Positions 9,730 through 18,782 are shown, numbered from the stretch's first letter. The stretch: DNA of 64,000 nt from Runella zeae DSM 19591 (GCF_000423565.1 NZ_AUIF01000031.1:62001-126000), one strand, 5' to 3'. A program made the numbers and translations. Notes: a model not told the origin generated them from the letters alone.

Positions 9730-10743
9730 TTACTTACATCCTTCACCGTTAATAAAAAGGCTGGTGCCGCGTTGTTCGTAGGTCGCATTTACCGACTTAC
9801 ACACTAAGTCTAGCTGCGTATAAAGAGGTAGGTCATTGAGGTCTGCCGTAAAAATACATTGGTTAAGGGTTTGATTTTCAACAATAATTTGAAGTCCATA
9901 GGCTTTTTCGAGCCTTTTCAAGACTTGGGGCAAGGGGGTTTCGTCAAAAATAAAAGCAGTAGAGGTGGCAGGAGGTCGCACAATGGCGGGCACTTCGATG
10001 ATACCCGGCGTGAGTTTTCCCGATGCTTTATCAAATACAATTTTTTGATTAGGGGTCAAAATCATACCATTTCGAGGCTGCGTTTTTTTGGAAGAGTTTT
10101 CATAAACCGACACCCTCCCCGTAGCCACTACTACTTCGATGGATTGGGCATCTTCGTAAGATTTGACCGTAAAGCTCGTCCCTAATACTTCGGTGGTGAG
10201 GTCGCCCGTATGCACGATAAAAGGTTTGGTAGGGTCGCGTTTGACATTGAAAAAAGCTTCACCTTTCAGAAATACACTTCGGCTTTGTTTCCCAAAATGC
10301 TCAGGATAAGTCACACTGCTATTGGCCTTCAGTACTACGATACTCCCGTCTTCTAACTTGATTTGGCGAGGATTGGCGGCGGTATTTTTAACTTCAATGC
10401 CGTGCGGGGCTTCTACCTCAGCTTCAGCGAGGGGTTGAGGGGGGGGGTCTGAACGATTAAATCCCCAATAAACGCCCAAAAGCAATACCACTGAGGCGGC
10501 TGTCAGCCATTTCCACCAGCCTATACGGTGTCGATACTCCTCTTCTATGACTGGCTCAGAAGTAGCTTCTTGAATGTGATGCCAAAGTCTTTTTTTTGTG
10601 GTTTCTTTTTCTTGTTCTCCTAGTCCCAAATCAGTGGTTTTTAGCAAGTTGTCCTGCCACTCCACAATCAAGCGCTCCTCATCAGGGCTACATTGTCCTG
10701 CTAAGTATTTTTCTAACAATTGATTGAATTCGTACTGGTTCAT
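9730..10743 (-). CDS. fecR: FecR-family anti-sigma factor
   Basis: Inner-membrane anti-sigma factor, 337 residues. The cytoplasmic N-terminal part (about 1-80) carries helices typical of the sigma-binding domain. One transmembrane segment lies at about 85-103 (WLTAASVVLLLGVYW). The periplasmic FecR domain follows (AANPRQIKLEDGSIVVLKA; VFLKGEAFFNV; PFIVHTGDLTTEVLGTSF), and a DUF4974-type end (LPQVLKRLEKAYGLQI) closes the protein. It follows the sigma-factor gene and precedes susC. By family knowledge it relays a signal from the STN domain of SusC to the sigma factor. Confidence 0.95.
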   Translation of the reverse strand: MNQYEFNQLLEKYLAGQCSPDEERLIVEWQDNLLKTTDLGLGEQEKETTKKRLWHHIQEATSEPVIEEEYRHRIGWWKWLTAASVVLLLGVYWGFNRSDPPPQPLAEAEVEAPHGIEVKNTAANPRQIKLEDGSIVVLKANSSVTYPEHFGKQSRSVFLKGEAFFNVKRDPTKPFIVHTGDLTTEVLGTSFTVKSYEDAQSIEVVVATGRVSVYENSSKKTQPRNGMILTPNQKIVFDKASGKLTPGIIEVPAIVRPPATSTAFIFDETPLPQVLKRLEKAYGLQIIVENQTLNQCIFTADLNDLPLYTQLDLVCKSVNATYEQRGTSLFINGEGCK

Positions 10744-10776
10744 CTTTTTGTATGTGTATGAAGAAATGGGTGGATA

Positions 10777-11334
10777 TCAATTGTCAGAATGATAAGCTTT
10801 GAGTTGTTCTTTAAGAACTTTTAGCGACTTGGTGATATGATACTCTACCGCTTTTTCAGAAAGATTGAGTTGTTGGGCGATGGCCTTCACAGATTGGTTT
10901 TCAAACCGACTCAGCTTAAAAATCTCGACGCTTTTTTCGGGGAGTTTTTTCATTGCTTCCTCTACTGCCTTCGACAAATCCGAAAACTGAACTGTTTCGT
11001 CAGTAGCGTTGGACTGTCTTATTTCATTAAAAATCAAATACTCCTGAAACTTACGGTGCGTAATCTGCGACTTGATGTAGTTGGTAGCCAAATGCTTAAT
11101 CGAAACCACCAAATACGCACTCAAATGCTGAATGATACTTACATGCCTGCGTTTCCAGAGTTTTTCAAAGAGGTCTTGAACCAATTCTTCGGCTTCCTCG
11201 CGCGTGCCTGTTTCGTGATAAGCTACCCCCAACAATTTGTACCAATACCGATGATAGATTTCTTCAAAAGCGCTTTGGTTGTCGCTTTTCAAAAAATCCA
11301 CTAATTGCTCATCCGTCAGGGCTTGATACTTCAT
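10777..11334 (-). CDS. ECF RNA polymerase sigma-70 factor
   Basis: Extracytoplasmic-function sigma factor of about 185 residues. I chose the ATG at 11334 (MKYQALTDEQLVDFLKSDN) over the longer frame. Region 2 reads AFEEIYHRYWYKLLGVAY...EEAEELVQDLFEKLW. Region 4 contains the helix-turn-helix SVKAIAQQLNLSEKAVEYHITKSLK. The length and the adjacent fecR and susC genes place it in the group that controls SusCD loci in Bacteroidetes. It probably drives transcription of the downstream polysaccharide-use genes once FecR is relieved. Confidence 0.95.
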   Translation of the reverse strand: MKYQALTDEQLVDFLKSDNQSAFEEIYHRYWYKLLGVAYHETGTREEAEELVQDLFEKLWKRRHVSIIQHLSAYLVVSIKHLATNYIKSQITHRKFQEYLIFNEIRQSNATDETVQFSDLSKAVEEAMKKLPEKSVEIFKLSRFENQSVKAIAQQLNLSEKAVEYHITKSLKVLKEQLKAYHSDN

Positions 11335-11460
11335 AAGTAAGTGCTTCTGTTGGTGTATAGTCAATCAAGTCGGAAAAATCCCTAAATGATTTTAAAAAAT
11401 CTTTGAATAATAATGAAAACTTATTTTTGGATTAGCTTATCTATGAACCCTATATCAAGC

Positions 11461-11495
11461 AAAAAGCACCTTTGAGTAAACAGAGGTGCTTTTTT
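11461..11495 (-). terminator. Rho-independent terminator
   Basis: AAAAAGCACCT (11461-11471) is the exact reverse complement of AGGTGCTTTTT (11484-11494). This gives an 11-bp stem with a 12-base loop and a T run in both directions. It lies just past the end of the minus-strand TIM-barrel gene, separating it from the sigma-fecR-susCD unit. Confidence 0.85.
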
Positions 11496-11523
11496 AGAAA
11501 GTAAATAATATTCCCAAACTTTG

Positions 11524-12375
11524 TTACAAACTTTTCAAATAAGCAATGCTTTTAGGCACTTGCTGACTCCAAATAGGGCTTTCGTCTTCGATAAAATAGT
11601 GCTTGATGCCAATTTTTTTGGCTTCTCTTATTACTCCTGGAATGTCGATTTGGCCGGTTCCGAGCGTCACATCATTTTCTAGTGGCGTACCTCCTGTCAA
11701 ATCCCCTTTTACTCCTTTGCGAAGATCTTTGAGATGCACAAGCTGAAAGCGTTTTCCATATTTTTTTAGGAGTGCCACGGGGTCGGCGCCTCCGTAAAAC
11801 GCCCAAAGTATATCCAATTCAAAAGATACGTAATCGGGGTTGGTGTTTTTGACAATATAATCAAATAAAGTACCGTCTTCGTAAGGCTGAAACTCATAGC
11901 CGTGGATATGATAACAAAACGTAACACCATTCTCTTTCAAGGCTTTCCCGATCATATTGAAATCCGTTACCGCTTTTTTGGCCTCTTCTAGTGTGAAACC
12001 TCCTTTTACTTTGTGCGGAATCCAAGCACACATGAGGTATTTAGAACCTAAAATATTGGCTGTTTTGGCGGCTGCAACGGGATCTTTTACCAATTGCTCA
12101 TAGCCACCGCCCGTAGCGGGTATTTTGATACCTCGCTCTTCGCACATTTTTCTAAATTGCTCTGGTGTAGTGCCTTTTTGTGCACCTCCTTCTAGCTCTG
12201 TCACCCCCAAGGCTTTGAGGGTATCGAGGGTAGCGGCGACATCTTTCGGAAAACTAGCCCGATAGGTATAAGCCTGCATACCAATGGGGAAAGAATACAA
12301 TTTCCCTTTTTGAGCGAAGGTATCAACGCCCATTAGCAAAAGAGAAAGGCAAAATGAAACAGTTATTTTTCTCAT
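11524..12375 (-). CDS. Exported sugar phosphate isomerase/epimerase-like TIM barrel
   Basis: A 283-residue member of the xylose-isomerase-like TIM-barrel superfamily (AP endonuclease family 2). The signal peptide is residues 1-22 (LLLMGVDTFAQ). Typical pieces are GVTELEGG (about 57-64), a metal-binding His region FCYHIHGYEFQPY (about 151-163), YVSFELDILWA and FQLVHLKD (about 207-214), ending with HYFIEDES. By family knowledge the conserved His, Glu and Asp residues bind divalent metal for sugar isomerisation. An exported form in a glycan locus suggests action on a released sugar in the periplasm. The substrate is unknown. Confidence 0.88.
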   Translation of the reverse strand: MRKITVSFCLSLLLMGVDTFAQKGKLYSFPIGMQAYTYRASFPKDVAATLDTLKALGVTELEGGAQKGTTPEQFRKMCEERGIKIPATGGGYEQLVKDPVAAAKTANILGSKYLMCAWIPHKVKGGFTLEEAKKAVTDFNMIGKALKENGVTFCYHIHGYEFQPYEDGTLFDYIVKNTNPDYVSFELDILWAFYGGADPVALLKKYGKRFQLVHLKDLRKGVKGDLTGGTPLENDVTLGTGQIDIPGVIREAKKIGIKHYFIEDESPIWSQQVPKSIAYLKSL

Positions 12376-12550
12376 TGTATAAAATTGATTTTGAGTTAGT
12401 TAAATGCTTTCGCAGGGTTAATTATTATCTATCTATTAAATCAAGTATTTTAGTACTTTAAAAATACACTGATTCAAAGGTCGATTGAGCCTTATTTTAC
12501 TGATAATAAGTAAACGTACAAGAATACACTTCGCAAGAATACTTACCTCT

Positions 12551-13321
12551 TTAAAACTTCTTCATAGCCTCAGCATATCGTCGTCCCAATTCGCGCGCCG
12601 AAGGGGTATCAAAATGCGTTTTATCCCCTTTGTCGGTCAGGCCGGTGGCTTCTACACAGGCTGTTTTTTTGATCTCTTTGGACAAGTTGCGGAGTTGTTG
12701 GTTAATATTTTGGGCTTCAGTCACTTTAAGCACATAAAAATCGCCCAAAGTACCTACTACAAACGGTACTCTTTTAGCGGATAATTCTTTACGAAATCGC
12801 TTTATCAAAATTTTCAATTTTTCGGTGTAGCTTCCTACTAGTTCCGCTTTGCTATCGCTTTCGCCTTGATGCCACAAGATACCTTTCAATTTGCCCGCGA
12901 CCAAAGCCGCTTTAGCTCTCCGAATCGCATCATCGTAAGGGTAGCTTTTGGTTTGGTCGTGATAGCCTCCGGGTTGCCATTTGTCAATCCCCGAACCACC
13001 CGCCGCCGCAGGTATGAGTCCTATGATGATGTTGGTGTCGGCCTCTGCCATTACTTTTGCAAACTCCAATCCAGGGCCTACTCCTGCTTCAGGTTTATCA
13101 AAATGCAAAGGAGCGACGGCGGGCACCCATTGATTGTCTTTACTAAACATCCAAATCCGTGGATGTGGCACTTTGTCAGCCGCTTCGGGGATGCCCCTTC
13201 CTGCCATATTTGACTGACCCACAAGTAGATATAGATGTACTTTTTTGCCTTTAAAATCAGGAATTTGGGCAGTTGCTCCCACCACAAAAAGACATAATAG
13301 CACGCAGAGAAGAGATTTCAT
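12551..13321 (-). CDS. Exported SASA-type carbohydrate acetylesterase
   Basis: SGNH-fold esterase of the sialate O-acetylesterase type (SASA / DUF303). The preferred ATG at 13321 gives a clean signal peptide, MKSLLCVLLCLFVVGATAQ; a second ATG lies two codons upstream. The block-I serine motif is LVGQSNMAGRG (Ser about 38). The middle block is WHQGESDSK, and the catalytic Asp/His region is DKTHFDTPSARELGRRYA near the C-terminus. By family knowledge it removes acetyl groups from sugars. It lies 17 bp beyond the end of the sulfatase gene on the same strand, so both are probably made together. Confidence 0.9.
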   Translation of the reverse strand: MKSLLCVLLCLFVVGATAQIPDFKGKKVHLYLLVGQSNMAGRGIPEAADKVPHPRIWMFSKDNQWVPAVAPLHFDKPEAGVGPGLEFAKVMAEADTNIIIGLIPAAAGGSGIDKWQPGGYHDQTKSYPYDDAIRRAKAALVAGKLKGILWHQGESDSKAELVGSYTEKLKILIKRFRKELSAKRVPFVVGTLGDFYVLKVTEAQNINQQLRNLSKEIKKTACVEATGLTDKGDKTHFDTPSARELGRRYAEAMKKF

Positions 13322-13343
13322 GTACATTTTATCACGTTTATTT

Positions 13344-14777
13344 TTACTTAAAATACTTTTCTAATACTTCTTTGGGCTGCCACTGGTCGGGTTTACGCAC
13401 TACATTTTTATAATCAAATACCTGAGAAGAGATTTCGGTAGCCATAAGCGGATGCGGGTCGCCATAGAGTTGTTGATGTTTTTTCAAGTCTTCGGTCATC
13501 GCCTTGACTCTATCGGCATGTTCGGGTTTTTGAGCCAAATTGTTAAGCTCATAAGGGTCTGATTGCAAATCAAAAAGCTGCGTAAAATCTACTTTGGGAT
13601 AACGAATCAATTTCCAGCGACGATCACGAATAGCTCGTTGATTGAAGGTATAAGCCGTAAATACTTGTTGACGCACAGCCTGTGTTTTGTTTTGAATGAT
13701 TCCCGACAAGTCTTTTCCTTCCAAATCTTTAGGGACTGGAAAGCTGAGCATTTGGCTGAAAGTAGGAAAAAGGTCAAAAAGATACACAAAAGCATCCCGT
13801 TTTTGGTTTTTAGGAATGCCTACTCCACTCATAATCAGCGGCACTCTCATGCTATGTTCATAGAGGTTTTGCTTGCCCAATAGCCCATGACTTCCCATCG
13901 CCAAACCATTGTCGGCGGCAAATACCACTATGGTATTTTTGTCGAGTCCTTTTTCTTTGAGTTTGGCCAAGATTTTACCAATCGCTTCGTCCAAATGCGT
14001 AATCATGGCGTAGTACTCGGTCAACTGTGACTTGATAACATCGGTCGTGCGCGGATAAGCCGCCAACATTTCATCGCGAACGGTCATATCACTGCCAAAA
14101 TTGAAAGGATGAGCCGGCATAAAATTAGGAGGTAGCGGCACTGTACCGTAGCGTTTGAGATAATCGGGCAGCGGCGACCGTGGGTCGTGCGGAGCCGTAA
14201 AAGCCACATAAGTTACAAAAGGCTTATTGGGGGTTTGTTTATCCAAAAAATCGATGGCACTTTGGGCGAAATGGTCGGTCGAAAAACCTTTCTTGACGGG
14301 TTCGGTAAAAGTCCCGTCGGATTTTAAATCGCACATGGGTGTTTGATAATGGTCGGCCATGCCACCAAGCATTACGTTTTTGGCCTCCATAAAACTCGCA
14401 CTTACAGCCGCAGGTTCATTGTGCCATTTGCCCGTCATAAAGGTATAATATCCTTTTTGGCGCAATAGCATCGGCCACGTGGTGACACCGTTGAGTTTGT
14501 CGGTTACTCTAAAAAAACCTTTGCCACTCATCAGCATGGCCCGACTAGGCGCACATACCGCTCCATGATGCCCTCCCAAAATGTGCGCTTCACTAAACAT
14601 TGTGCCATTTTGGGCGAGTTGGTCAAGATTCGGCGTCTTCACATAAGGGTTACCATAACACCCCACTGCATCGGCGCGTAGATCGTCGGCAAAAAGAAAA
14701 AGGATATTGGGCTTAGAAGATTGCGCCAATACAATTTGACAAAAAAGACAACAAAACAAGAATAAGGCTCTCGACAT
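13344..14777 (-). CDS. Exported sulfatase with canonical CAPSR motif
   Basis: Second sulfatase of the locus, about 477 residues from the ATG at 14777 (MSRALFLFCCLF); an ATG three codons upstream is also possible. Signal peptide is residues 1-19. Metal residues are in ILFLFADDLR (25-34), and the formylglycine motif is the canonical C75-A-P-S-R79. The C-terminal metal motif is AADNGLAMGSHGLLGKQ near 300. It differs clearly from the sulfatase at 667-2058, so the two probably remove different sulfates. It resembles choline- or iduronate-sulfatase-type enzymes, but the substrate is not fixed. Confidence 0.94.
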   Translation of the reverse strand: MSRALFLFCCLFCQIVLAQSSKPNILFLFADDLRADAVGCYGNPYVKTPNLDQLAQNGTMFSEAHILGGHHGAVCAPSRAMLMSGKGFFRVTDKLNGVTTWPMLLRQKGYYTFMTGKWHNEPAAVSASFMEAKNVMLGGMADHYQTPMCDLKSDGTFTEPVKKGFSTDHFAQSAIDFLDKQTPNKPFVTYVAFTAPHDPRSPLPDYLKRYGTVPLPPNFMPAHPFNFGSDMTVRDEMLAAYPRTTDVIKSQLTEYYAMITHLDEAIGKILAKLKEKGLDKNTIVVFAADNGLAMGSHGLLGKQNLYEHSMRVPLIMSGVGIPKNQKRDAFVYLFDLFPTFSQMLSFPVPKDLEGKDLSGIIQNKTQAVRQQVFTAYTFNQRAIRDRRWKLIRYPKVDFTQLFDLQSDPYELNNLAQKPEHADRVKAMTEDLKKHQQLYGDPHPLMATEISSQVFDYKNVVRKPDQWQPKEVLEKYFK

Positions 14778-14813
14778 AAAGGTCATTTTTTAACTGTTTA
14801 GCTTGTGTATTTT

Positions 14814-14862
14814 GCGTCGGAAACGCTGTACCATTTGTGACCCAAATCATAGTTTGGGTCAA
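14814..14862. repeat. Interspersed two-hairpin repeat, copy 1
   Basis: Starts with GCGTCGGAAACGC, continues with CTGTACCATTT, then ACCCAAATCATAGTTTGGGT, forming two short hairpins. Two closely similar units lie at 38864-38912 and 38925-38972, so this is a dispersed family in the genome. It sits just upstream of the sulfatase gene. Confidence 0.8.
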
Positions 14863-14991
14863 GTTATACACGTCCCGACCTGATGTGGGAACAAAGACAA
14901 CATTTGCCAATCACCATTGTAGGCCAATCAAAAAAATATCTGATTATCAGCACATTATGTGTCATTTTCAAATTATATAATTAATCCCTAA

Positions 14992-16260
14992 TTAAGATTT
15001 TATGATTTCCGAAACATCCAGCAGGTACATCTGACGTCCATTTCCTCCGTGTGGGGAATCGATGCAGATTTTGGTACCATCGTGACTAAATCTGGGATGT
15101 AAATCACAACGCCATTCGGCCACAAACTCAGGCGGCGAATAAAAACTCCCTAAATCAGTACGACGATCGGTAGGAATATGATACAAATAAGGGGTTTGGA
15201 GGCGGTCTTGCCCACTTGCATAGTTGTCGTTGAGAATCCACTCAGCGCCGTTGCCCACGGGTAAGTAGGTTTGATGCCCGTTTACTTTCATTTTGTCGGC
15301 ACCGATACGGGTATATTTTCCGGTAAAATCATCCAATATATAAAATCCCGACGACTGCCCTTCTGGGCGGGTGTAAGCGCATATGCTACGCGGGTCTTTC
15401 CAAATAAAATGTGAGGTAAAACCTGAAGGGTCGATACAATAAAGGTTGCTTCCGTCGTCATTGGCCGTAAACATCCGCGTTACGAAATTGGTACGCGCCA
15501 TGATTTGGCGGTCTTCGCGTTTGGCGCGCCAGCGATGCAAAAAAGTAAAACGAGAGCCGTCGGTATTGACCAGCAAATGATTGAACCAGTGATAATTATC
15601 TACTACCGATTGTCCTTGATGAGGCAACTGAGCCAGTTCGTGCAGCGAAAACAACAATTGCGTTTTTCCTGTTTGTAAGTCCATTTTATAAAGTCCTATC
15701 TCTTTAGGAGCTTTGACCTCAAAATAAGGGTCAGGAATCCCCGAATACCCATAGCCTGGGCGCAGGTCTTGAATCCGCGAAAACTCAGTCCCGATGGCCC
15801 ATTTGCCATCAGGACTCAATGCATAGAACGCTTTGGGAAGGGTACGTTTTTTGCCTGTTTTGATGTTGACAACATGACTTACAAACTGATTATCAACGCG
15901 GTCGTTCCAAATCACCTCCGTCGTAGATTGGGGAACCCACTGTAGCATACACCCTTGCTGCCACCCCCATGAGCGGCTTTCGCCAAGGGTAGTCCAGCGG
16001 TCGTTGTCTTGCAAATCAATAAGGCCAATTTTGACGACATCTTTTTCAGTGGGCGAACGATGCTGAAAATCTACCTGCATCCCCAAAACATAGCGACCTG
16101 TGGGGTCAAATTGCCATTTGTCATAATATCCAAACCAATGATAATGAGGGCCTTTGGTGATAGCTCTTATGGGAACATTTTTAGGCTTAAATCCCAGCAT
16201 CGGCATCGAAAGTGCCAATAGAGACTGTTGTAAAAAGATACGGCGCGAGTGAGGGGACAT
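14992..16260 (-). CDS. Tat-exported WD40/TolB-like beta-propeller protein
   Basis: About 422 residues from the ATG at 16260, chosen because it starts a twin-arginine signal (SRRIFLQQSLLALSMPMLG at 5-23). The rest consists of repeated blade-like segments: YWKF-type HWFGYYDKWQFDPTGRYVLG, ALSPDGKWAIGTEF, GSRFTFLHRW and HPRFSHDGTKICIDSPHGG. These are typical of a WD40- or TolB-like six- or seven-bladed propeller. I recognise no catalytic motif. It is exported next to sulfatases and an esterase, so it may bind or cleave a sugar polymer; some lyases use this fold. Function unassigned. Confidence 0.7.
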   Translation of the reverse strand: MSPHSRRIFLQQSLLALSMPMLGFKPKNVPIRAITKGPHYHWFGYYDKWQFDPTGRYVLGMQVDFQHRSPTEKDVVKIGLIDLQDNDRWTTLGESRSWGWQQGCMLQWVPQSTTEVIWNDRVDNQFVSHVVNIKTGKKRTLPKAFYALSPDGKWAIGTEFSRIQDLRPGYGYSGIPDPYFEVKAPKEIGLYKMDLQTGKTQLLFSLHELAQLPHQGQSVVDNYHWFNHLLVNTDGSRFTFLHRWRAKREDRQIMARTNFVTRMFTANDDGSNLYCIDPSGFTSHFIWKDPRSICAYTRPEGQSSGFYILDDFTGKYTRIGADKMKVNGHQTYLPVGNGAEWILNDNYASGQDRLQTPYLYHIPTDRRTDLGSFYSPPEFVAEWRCDLHPRFSHDGTKICIDSPHGGNGRQMYLLDVSEIIKS

Positions 16261-16357
16261 TGGAGGAGTGGCTTTTTGGTACTTTAAAAAGCATTTTTGC
16301 CAACTCAACTACTAAATAATTAAGTGCTTATCCCCAACAAAGCTCCTCTACATCCCC

Positions 16358-17239
16358 CTAAAAATCCCCATAATTGACTTGCAAACACGGAAGTCCTAGT
16401 TCTAACCGCCACAAATCCACTACTTGATTGCGGTCATCCAGTACAAATTGTACAAAATACTTGCCTTGGACGTGGGTTTGATAAAGTTCTTTTTTCAAAA
16501 TAGCATCCTGTCGATTGTCATCCTTAGGACGCATATAAAGTGCTTCAAACGGGATACGATTATACGAAAGCCAATTTAACGTAGGCTTACGAGCCTTCTC
16601 TTCCCTGCCTGACATCAATATAATTTTTACCCCCAACTTGTGGTAAGTATGTAGTATATCAGCAATAGGCGCATTGAGTTCGTCTAGCTCACAAGCCATT
16701 GCATTATAGGGGTTTCGATGGCGAATGAGCGCCAATGTCCCGTCCAAATCACAAATAATCGCCGCTGGCAAAGTAGCATCTTGCGCTTGATAATGCGGCC
16801 CCCGCTCGTTGCCTAATTGATGCGTTTTGTACATTTTCATAATTACCTCCCGTCCTACTTTTTTTTCTCTTACTTCGTCTCTCGCCAAACACTCCTCCAA
16901 AGAAGTATTTAGTTCTTTCATTTCTATTTTTACGTTTTCTCCCGATTCTTGGTTGTATCTTTCTACCACCGCTTGAATACGCTCAATGGGGCGCTCGTAG
17001 AGATTGGTATCGTCTATTATCACGCTTTTTCCTTCGCGCAGCGCCTCAAGTAGCATCATATCACGGAGGTGTTCTACAAACTTTTCATTGCTTGACGAAT
17101 GTTCCCCATTGTCGAGCATAGCTCGTAACTCATCTTTATTGAGGCGTTTGTATTGACCTTTATAGTCATCAAGAAGCTTTCGAGCAAAAGTAGATTTGCC
17201 ACTTGCTGGCAATCCCCGTAGTATGATTACTTTTTTCAT
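16358..17239 (-). CDS. Polynucleotide kinase-phosphatase (T4 Pnk-like)
   Basis: A 293-residue two-domain enzyme with the order seen in T4 polynucleotide kinase. The N-terminal kinase P-loop is G9-LPASGKST17, followed by a lid region with DDTN (76-79). The C-terminal HAD phosphatase starts with CDLDGTLAL (163-171) and includes a MSGREEKAR motif (about 209-217) and FVLDDRNQVVDLWR. By family knowledge it phosphorylates 5'-OH ends and removes 3'-phosphates, healing nucleic-acid breaks, often tRNA. No RNA ligase gene is seen beside it. The neighbour upstream (17296-18396) encodes an SPFH protein. Confidence 0.88.
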   Translation of the reverse strand: MKKVIILRGLPASGKSTFARKLLDDYKGQYKRLNKDELRAMLDNGEHSSSNEKFVEHLRDMMLLEALREGKSVIIDDTNLYERPIERIQAVVERYNQESGENVKIEMKELNTSLEECLARDEVREKKVGREVIMKMYKTHQLGNERGPHYQAQDATLPAAIICDLDGTLALIRHRNPYNAMACELDELNAPIADILHTYHKLGVKIILMSGREEKARKPTLNWLSYNRIPFEALYMRPKDDNRQDAILKKELYQTHVQGKYFVQFVLDDRNQVVDLWRLELGLPCLQVNYGDF

Positions 17240-17295
17240 CGTAAAGAAAAGGTTCGCGCTTATGACGCGAACCTACAAAAATAAAATACTAACCT

Positions 17296-18396
17296 TTATT
17301 TAGCCGTGCCGAAAATCTGCTTCAATTGGTCGAGCACCTGCCCGCCTCCCGAAATAGAAATGGTGTTGATTTTATCGGCAATTTTCTCCACGTATTCCAT
17401 TTCTTTGAGGCGGAATAGCATTTCGTTTTCCTCCATGAGTTTGGCGGTGTTGAGGAGGCTACGCATCGAGGCCGTTTCTTCGCGGCGCATGATGATATTG
17501 GCCTGCGCTGTTTTTTCGGCAATAAGCACGCGGTTCATGATTTCTTTCATATCGCCAGGCAAAATCACATCCCTGATGCCACAGTTTACCAATGTCACTC
17601 CTAACTGCCCTGCATTTTCGGCAATTGCGTCCAAGATAAATTTTGAAATTCCTTCTTTCTTCTCCAGCAATTCATCCAAAGTAAGCGTACCAATGTACTC
17701 TCGCAGCCCCAACTGCATCAAAATATACAGTTGTTTATCGATGTCTTTGTTTTCGAGCAATGCTTTCATTATATCCGTTACTTTGTACTGAACGTAGAAG
17801 TTGATTCGCAAAGTAGCCTTGTCTTTGGTCAAGATTTCTTGCCCCGCAATTTCTAATTGCAGCTGACGAGTGTCCACTTTAGAAATGTGTACCGATAGAT
17901 TGTTTCTCCACCAATAGTAAGTACCTGCCTCAAGCACTTTTTGGTATTTGCCATTGACAAAAAGTAGTCCTTTTTCGTAAGATTCTACCGTATACGAACG
18001 CATATAAGCCAATACTTCTTTGGAAGTAAGCGATGTCAAATCAATAGCTTCGGTAATCTCTACTTTGCTCAAGTCAGCTCTGACGTAGCGGTAGTTGACC
18101 ATACTTTTCCAAAAAGCATGACGTCCAGGTTTCAAAACGGTTTTGAACACGTCATTTTCGTATTGAAGTACAATCTCTTGGTCTTTTACATCAATCACCT
18201 CCAATAAATCAGCCAAAACCTTGTCTGTCAACAATATATCGAGGGAGCAAGGCACCGCAAAAGGCTTGGTAATATCGTATACTTTTACAGTTTGGAAAGG
18301 GCCAACGAAGTGAATCCCTTCGGGAAGGGCTTTCAGATAGGTCTCGTTACGGAATACTAACCCTACTTGATACGCGTTGATGTTGACAAATTTCAT
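17296..18396 (-). CDS. SPFH/Band 7 (slipin-like) protein
   Basis: A 366-residue SPFH-domain protein. The N-terminus (VNINAYQVGLVFRNETYLKAL) begins directly with the PHB fold and has no clear signal anchor. The core includes GLLFVNGKYQKVLEAGTYYWW (about 145-165), DKATLRINFYVQYKV and REYIGTLTLDELLEKKEGI, the typical slipin pattern. A coiled-coil C-terminal region rich in Glu, Lys and Arg follows. SPFH proteins form membrane-associated oligomers; the exact task is unknown. The 56-bp gap to the kinase-phosphatase gene suggests a shared transcript. Confidence 0.85.
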   Translation of the reverse strand: MKFVNINAYQVGLVFRNETYLKALPEGIHFVGPFQTVKVYDITKPFAVPCSLDILLTDKVLADLLEVIDVKDQEIVLQYENDVFKTVLKPGRHAFWKSMVNYRYVRADLSKVEITEAIDLTSLTSKEVLAYMRSYTVESYEKGLLFVNGKYQKVLEAGTYYWWRNNLSVHISKVDTRQLQLEIAGQEILTKDKATLRINFYVQYKVTDIMKALLENKDIDKQLYILMQLGLREYIGTLTLDELLEKKEGISKFILDAIAENAGQLGVTLVNCGIRDVILPGDMKEIMNRVLIAEKTAQANIIMRREETASMRSLLNTAKLMEENEMLFRLKEMEYVEKIADKINTISISGGGQVLDQLKQIFGTAK

Positions 18397-18719
18397 GGTT
18401 TTGTGTGTTTAGTGATTGCTGTTTTTGTTTGATTCCTGCGACAAAAAATACCTCATTCGCGCAAGGCGGAAGCTGGCTTAAGCATTCTTATTTTGCAACT
18501 GTGTTTGAAGTTTGTTTTTGACTTTTCAAACAGCCTACTCGCTGTTTGAGCCACCAAAAATCCCCCTCCAAAAAGAGATACAACCTATGAATGCGGTATC
18601 TGCTCGCTTTCAGGCTTTGAGTGAATCGTAGGCTGGTATTGAATTCAACACCCCTACCGAAGTATTTTTTGCCTTGATGGAATCAGGTGACCTATTTTTA
18701 ACGAAGTGGCCTTCTTCTA
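18397..18719. other. Non-coding stretch with possible transposase remnant
   Basis: No intact gene. A broken plus-strand frame from about 18587 reads MNAVSARFQALSES, a stop, then NTPTEVFFALMESG. The TPTEVF piece resembles C-terminal ends of IS30- or IS3-type transposases, but the fragment is too short to be sure. The stretch looks like decayed DNA between the SPFH gene and the WYL regulator. Confidence 0.3.
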
Positions 18720-18782
18720 CCGAGACTGTTACTCTACCCAACTGAGTTACATGGCTTTTGCCAAGGCGGGATTCGAACCCAC
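18720..18782 (-). pseudogene. tRNA-like fragments in permuted order
   Basis: On the minus strand, a perfect T-arm (GTGGG-TTCGAAT-CCCGC, 18782-18766) is followed by an acceptor-like CTTGGCA (18765-18759) and three A. Then comes a tRNA 5' half: GCCAT (18755-18751) and a D-arm with ACTC/GAGT stems (ACTCAGTTGGGTAGAGT). The order 3'-half then 5'-half is permuted. ACAG after the D-arm could pair with CTGT just before the T-arm as an anticodon stem. It may be two decayed neighbouring tRNA genes, an insertion scar, or a permuted tRNA. The acceptor pairing has at least one mismatch, so I treat it as a relic. Confidence 0.4.
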
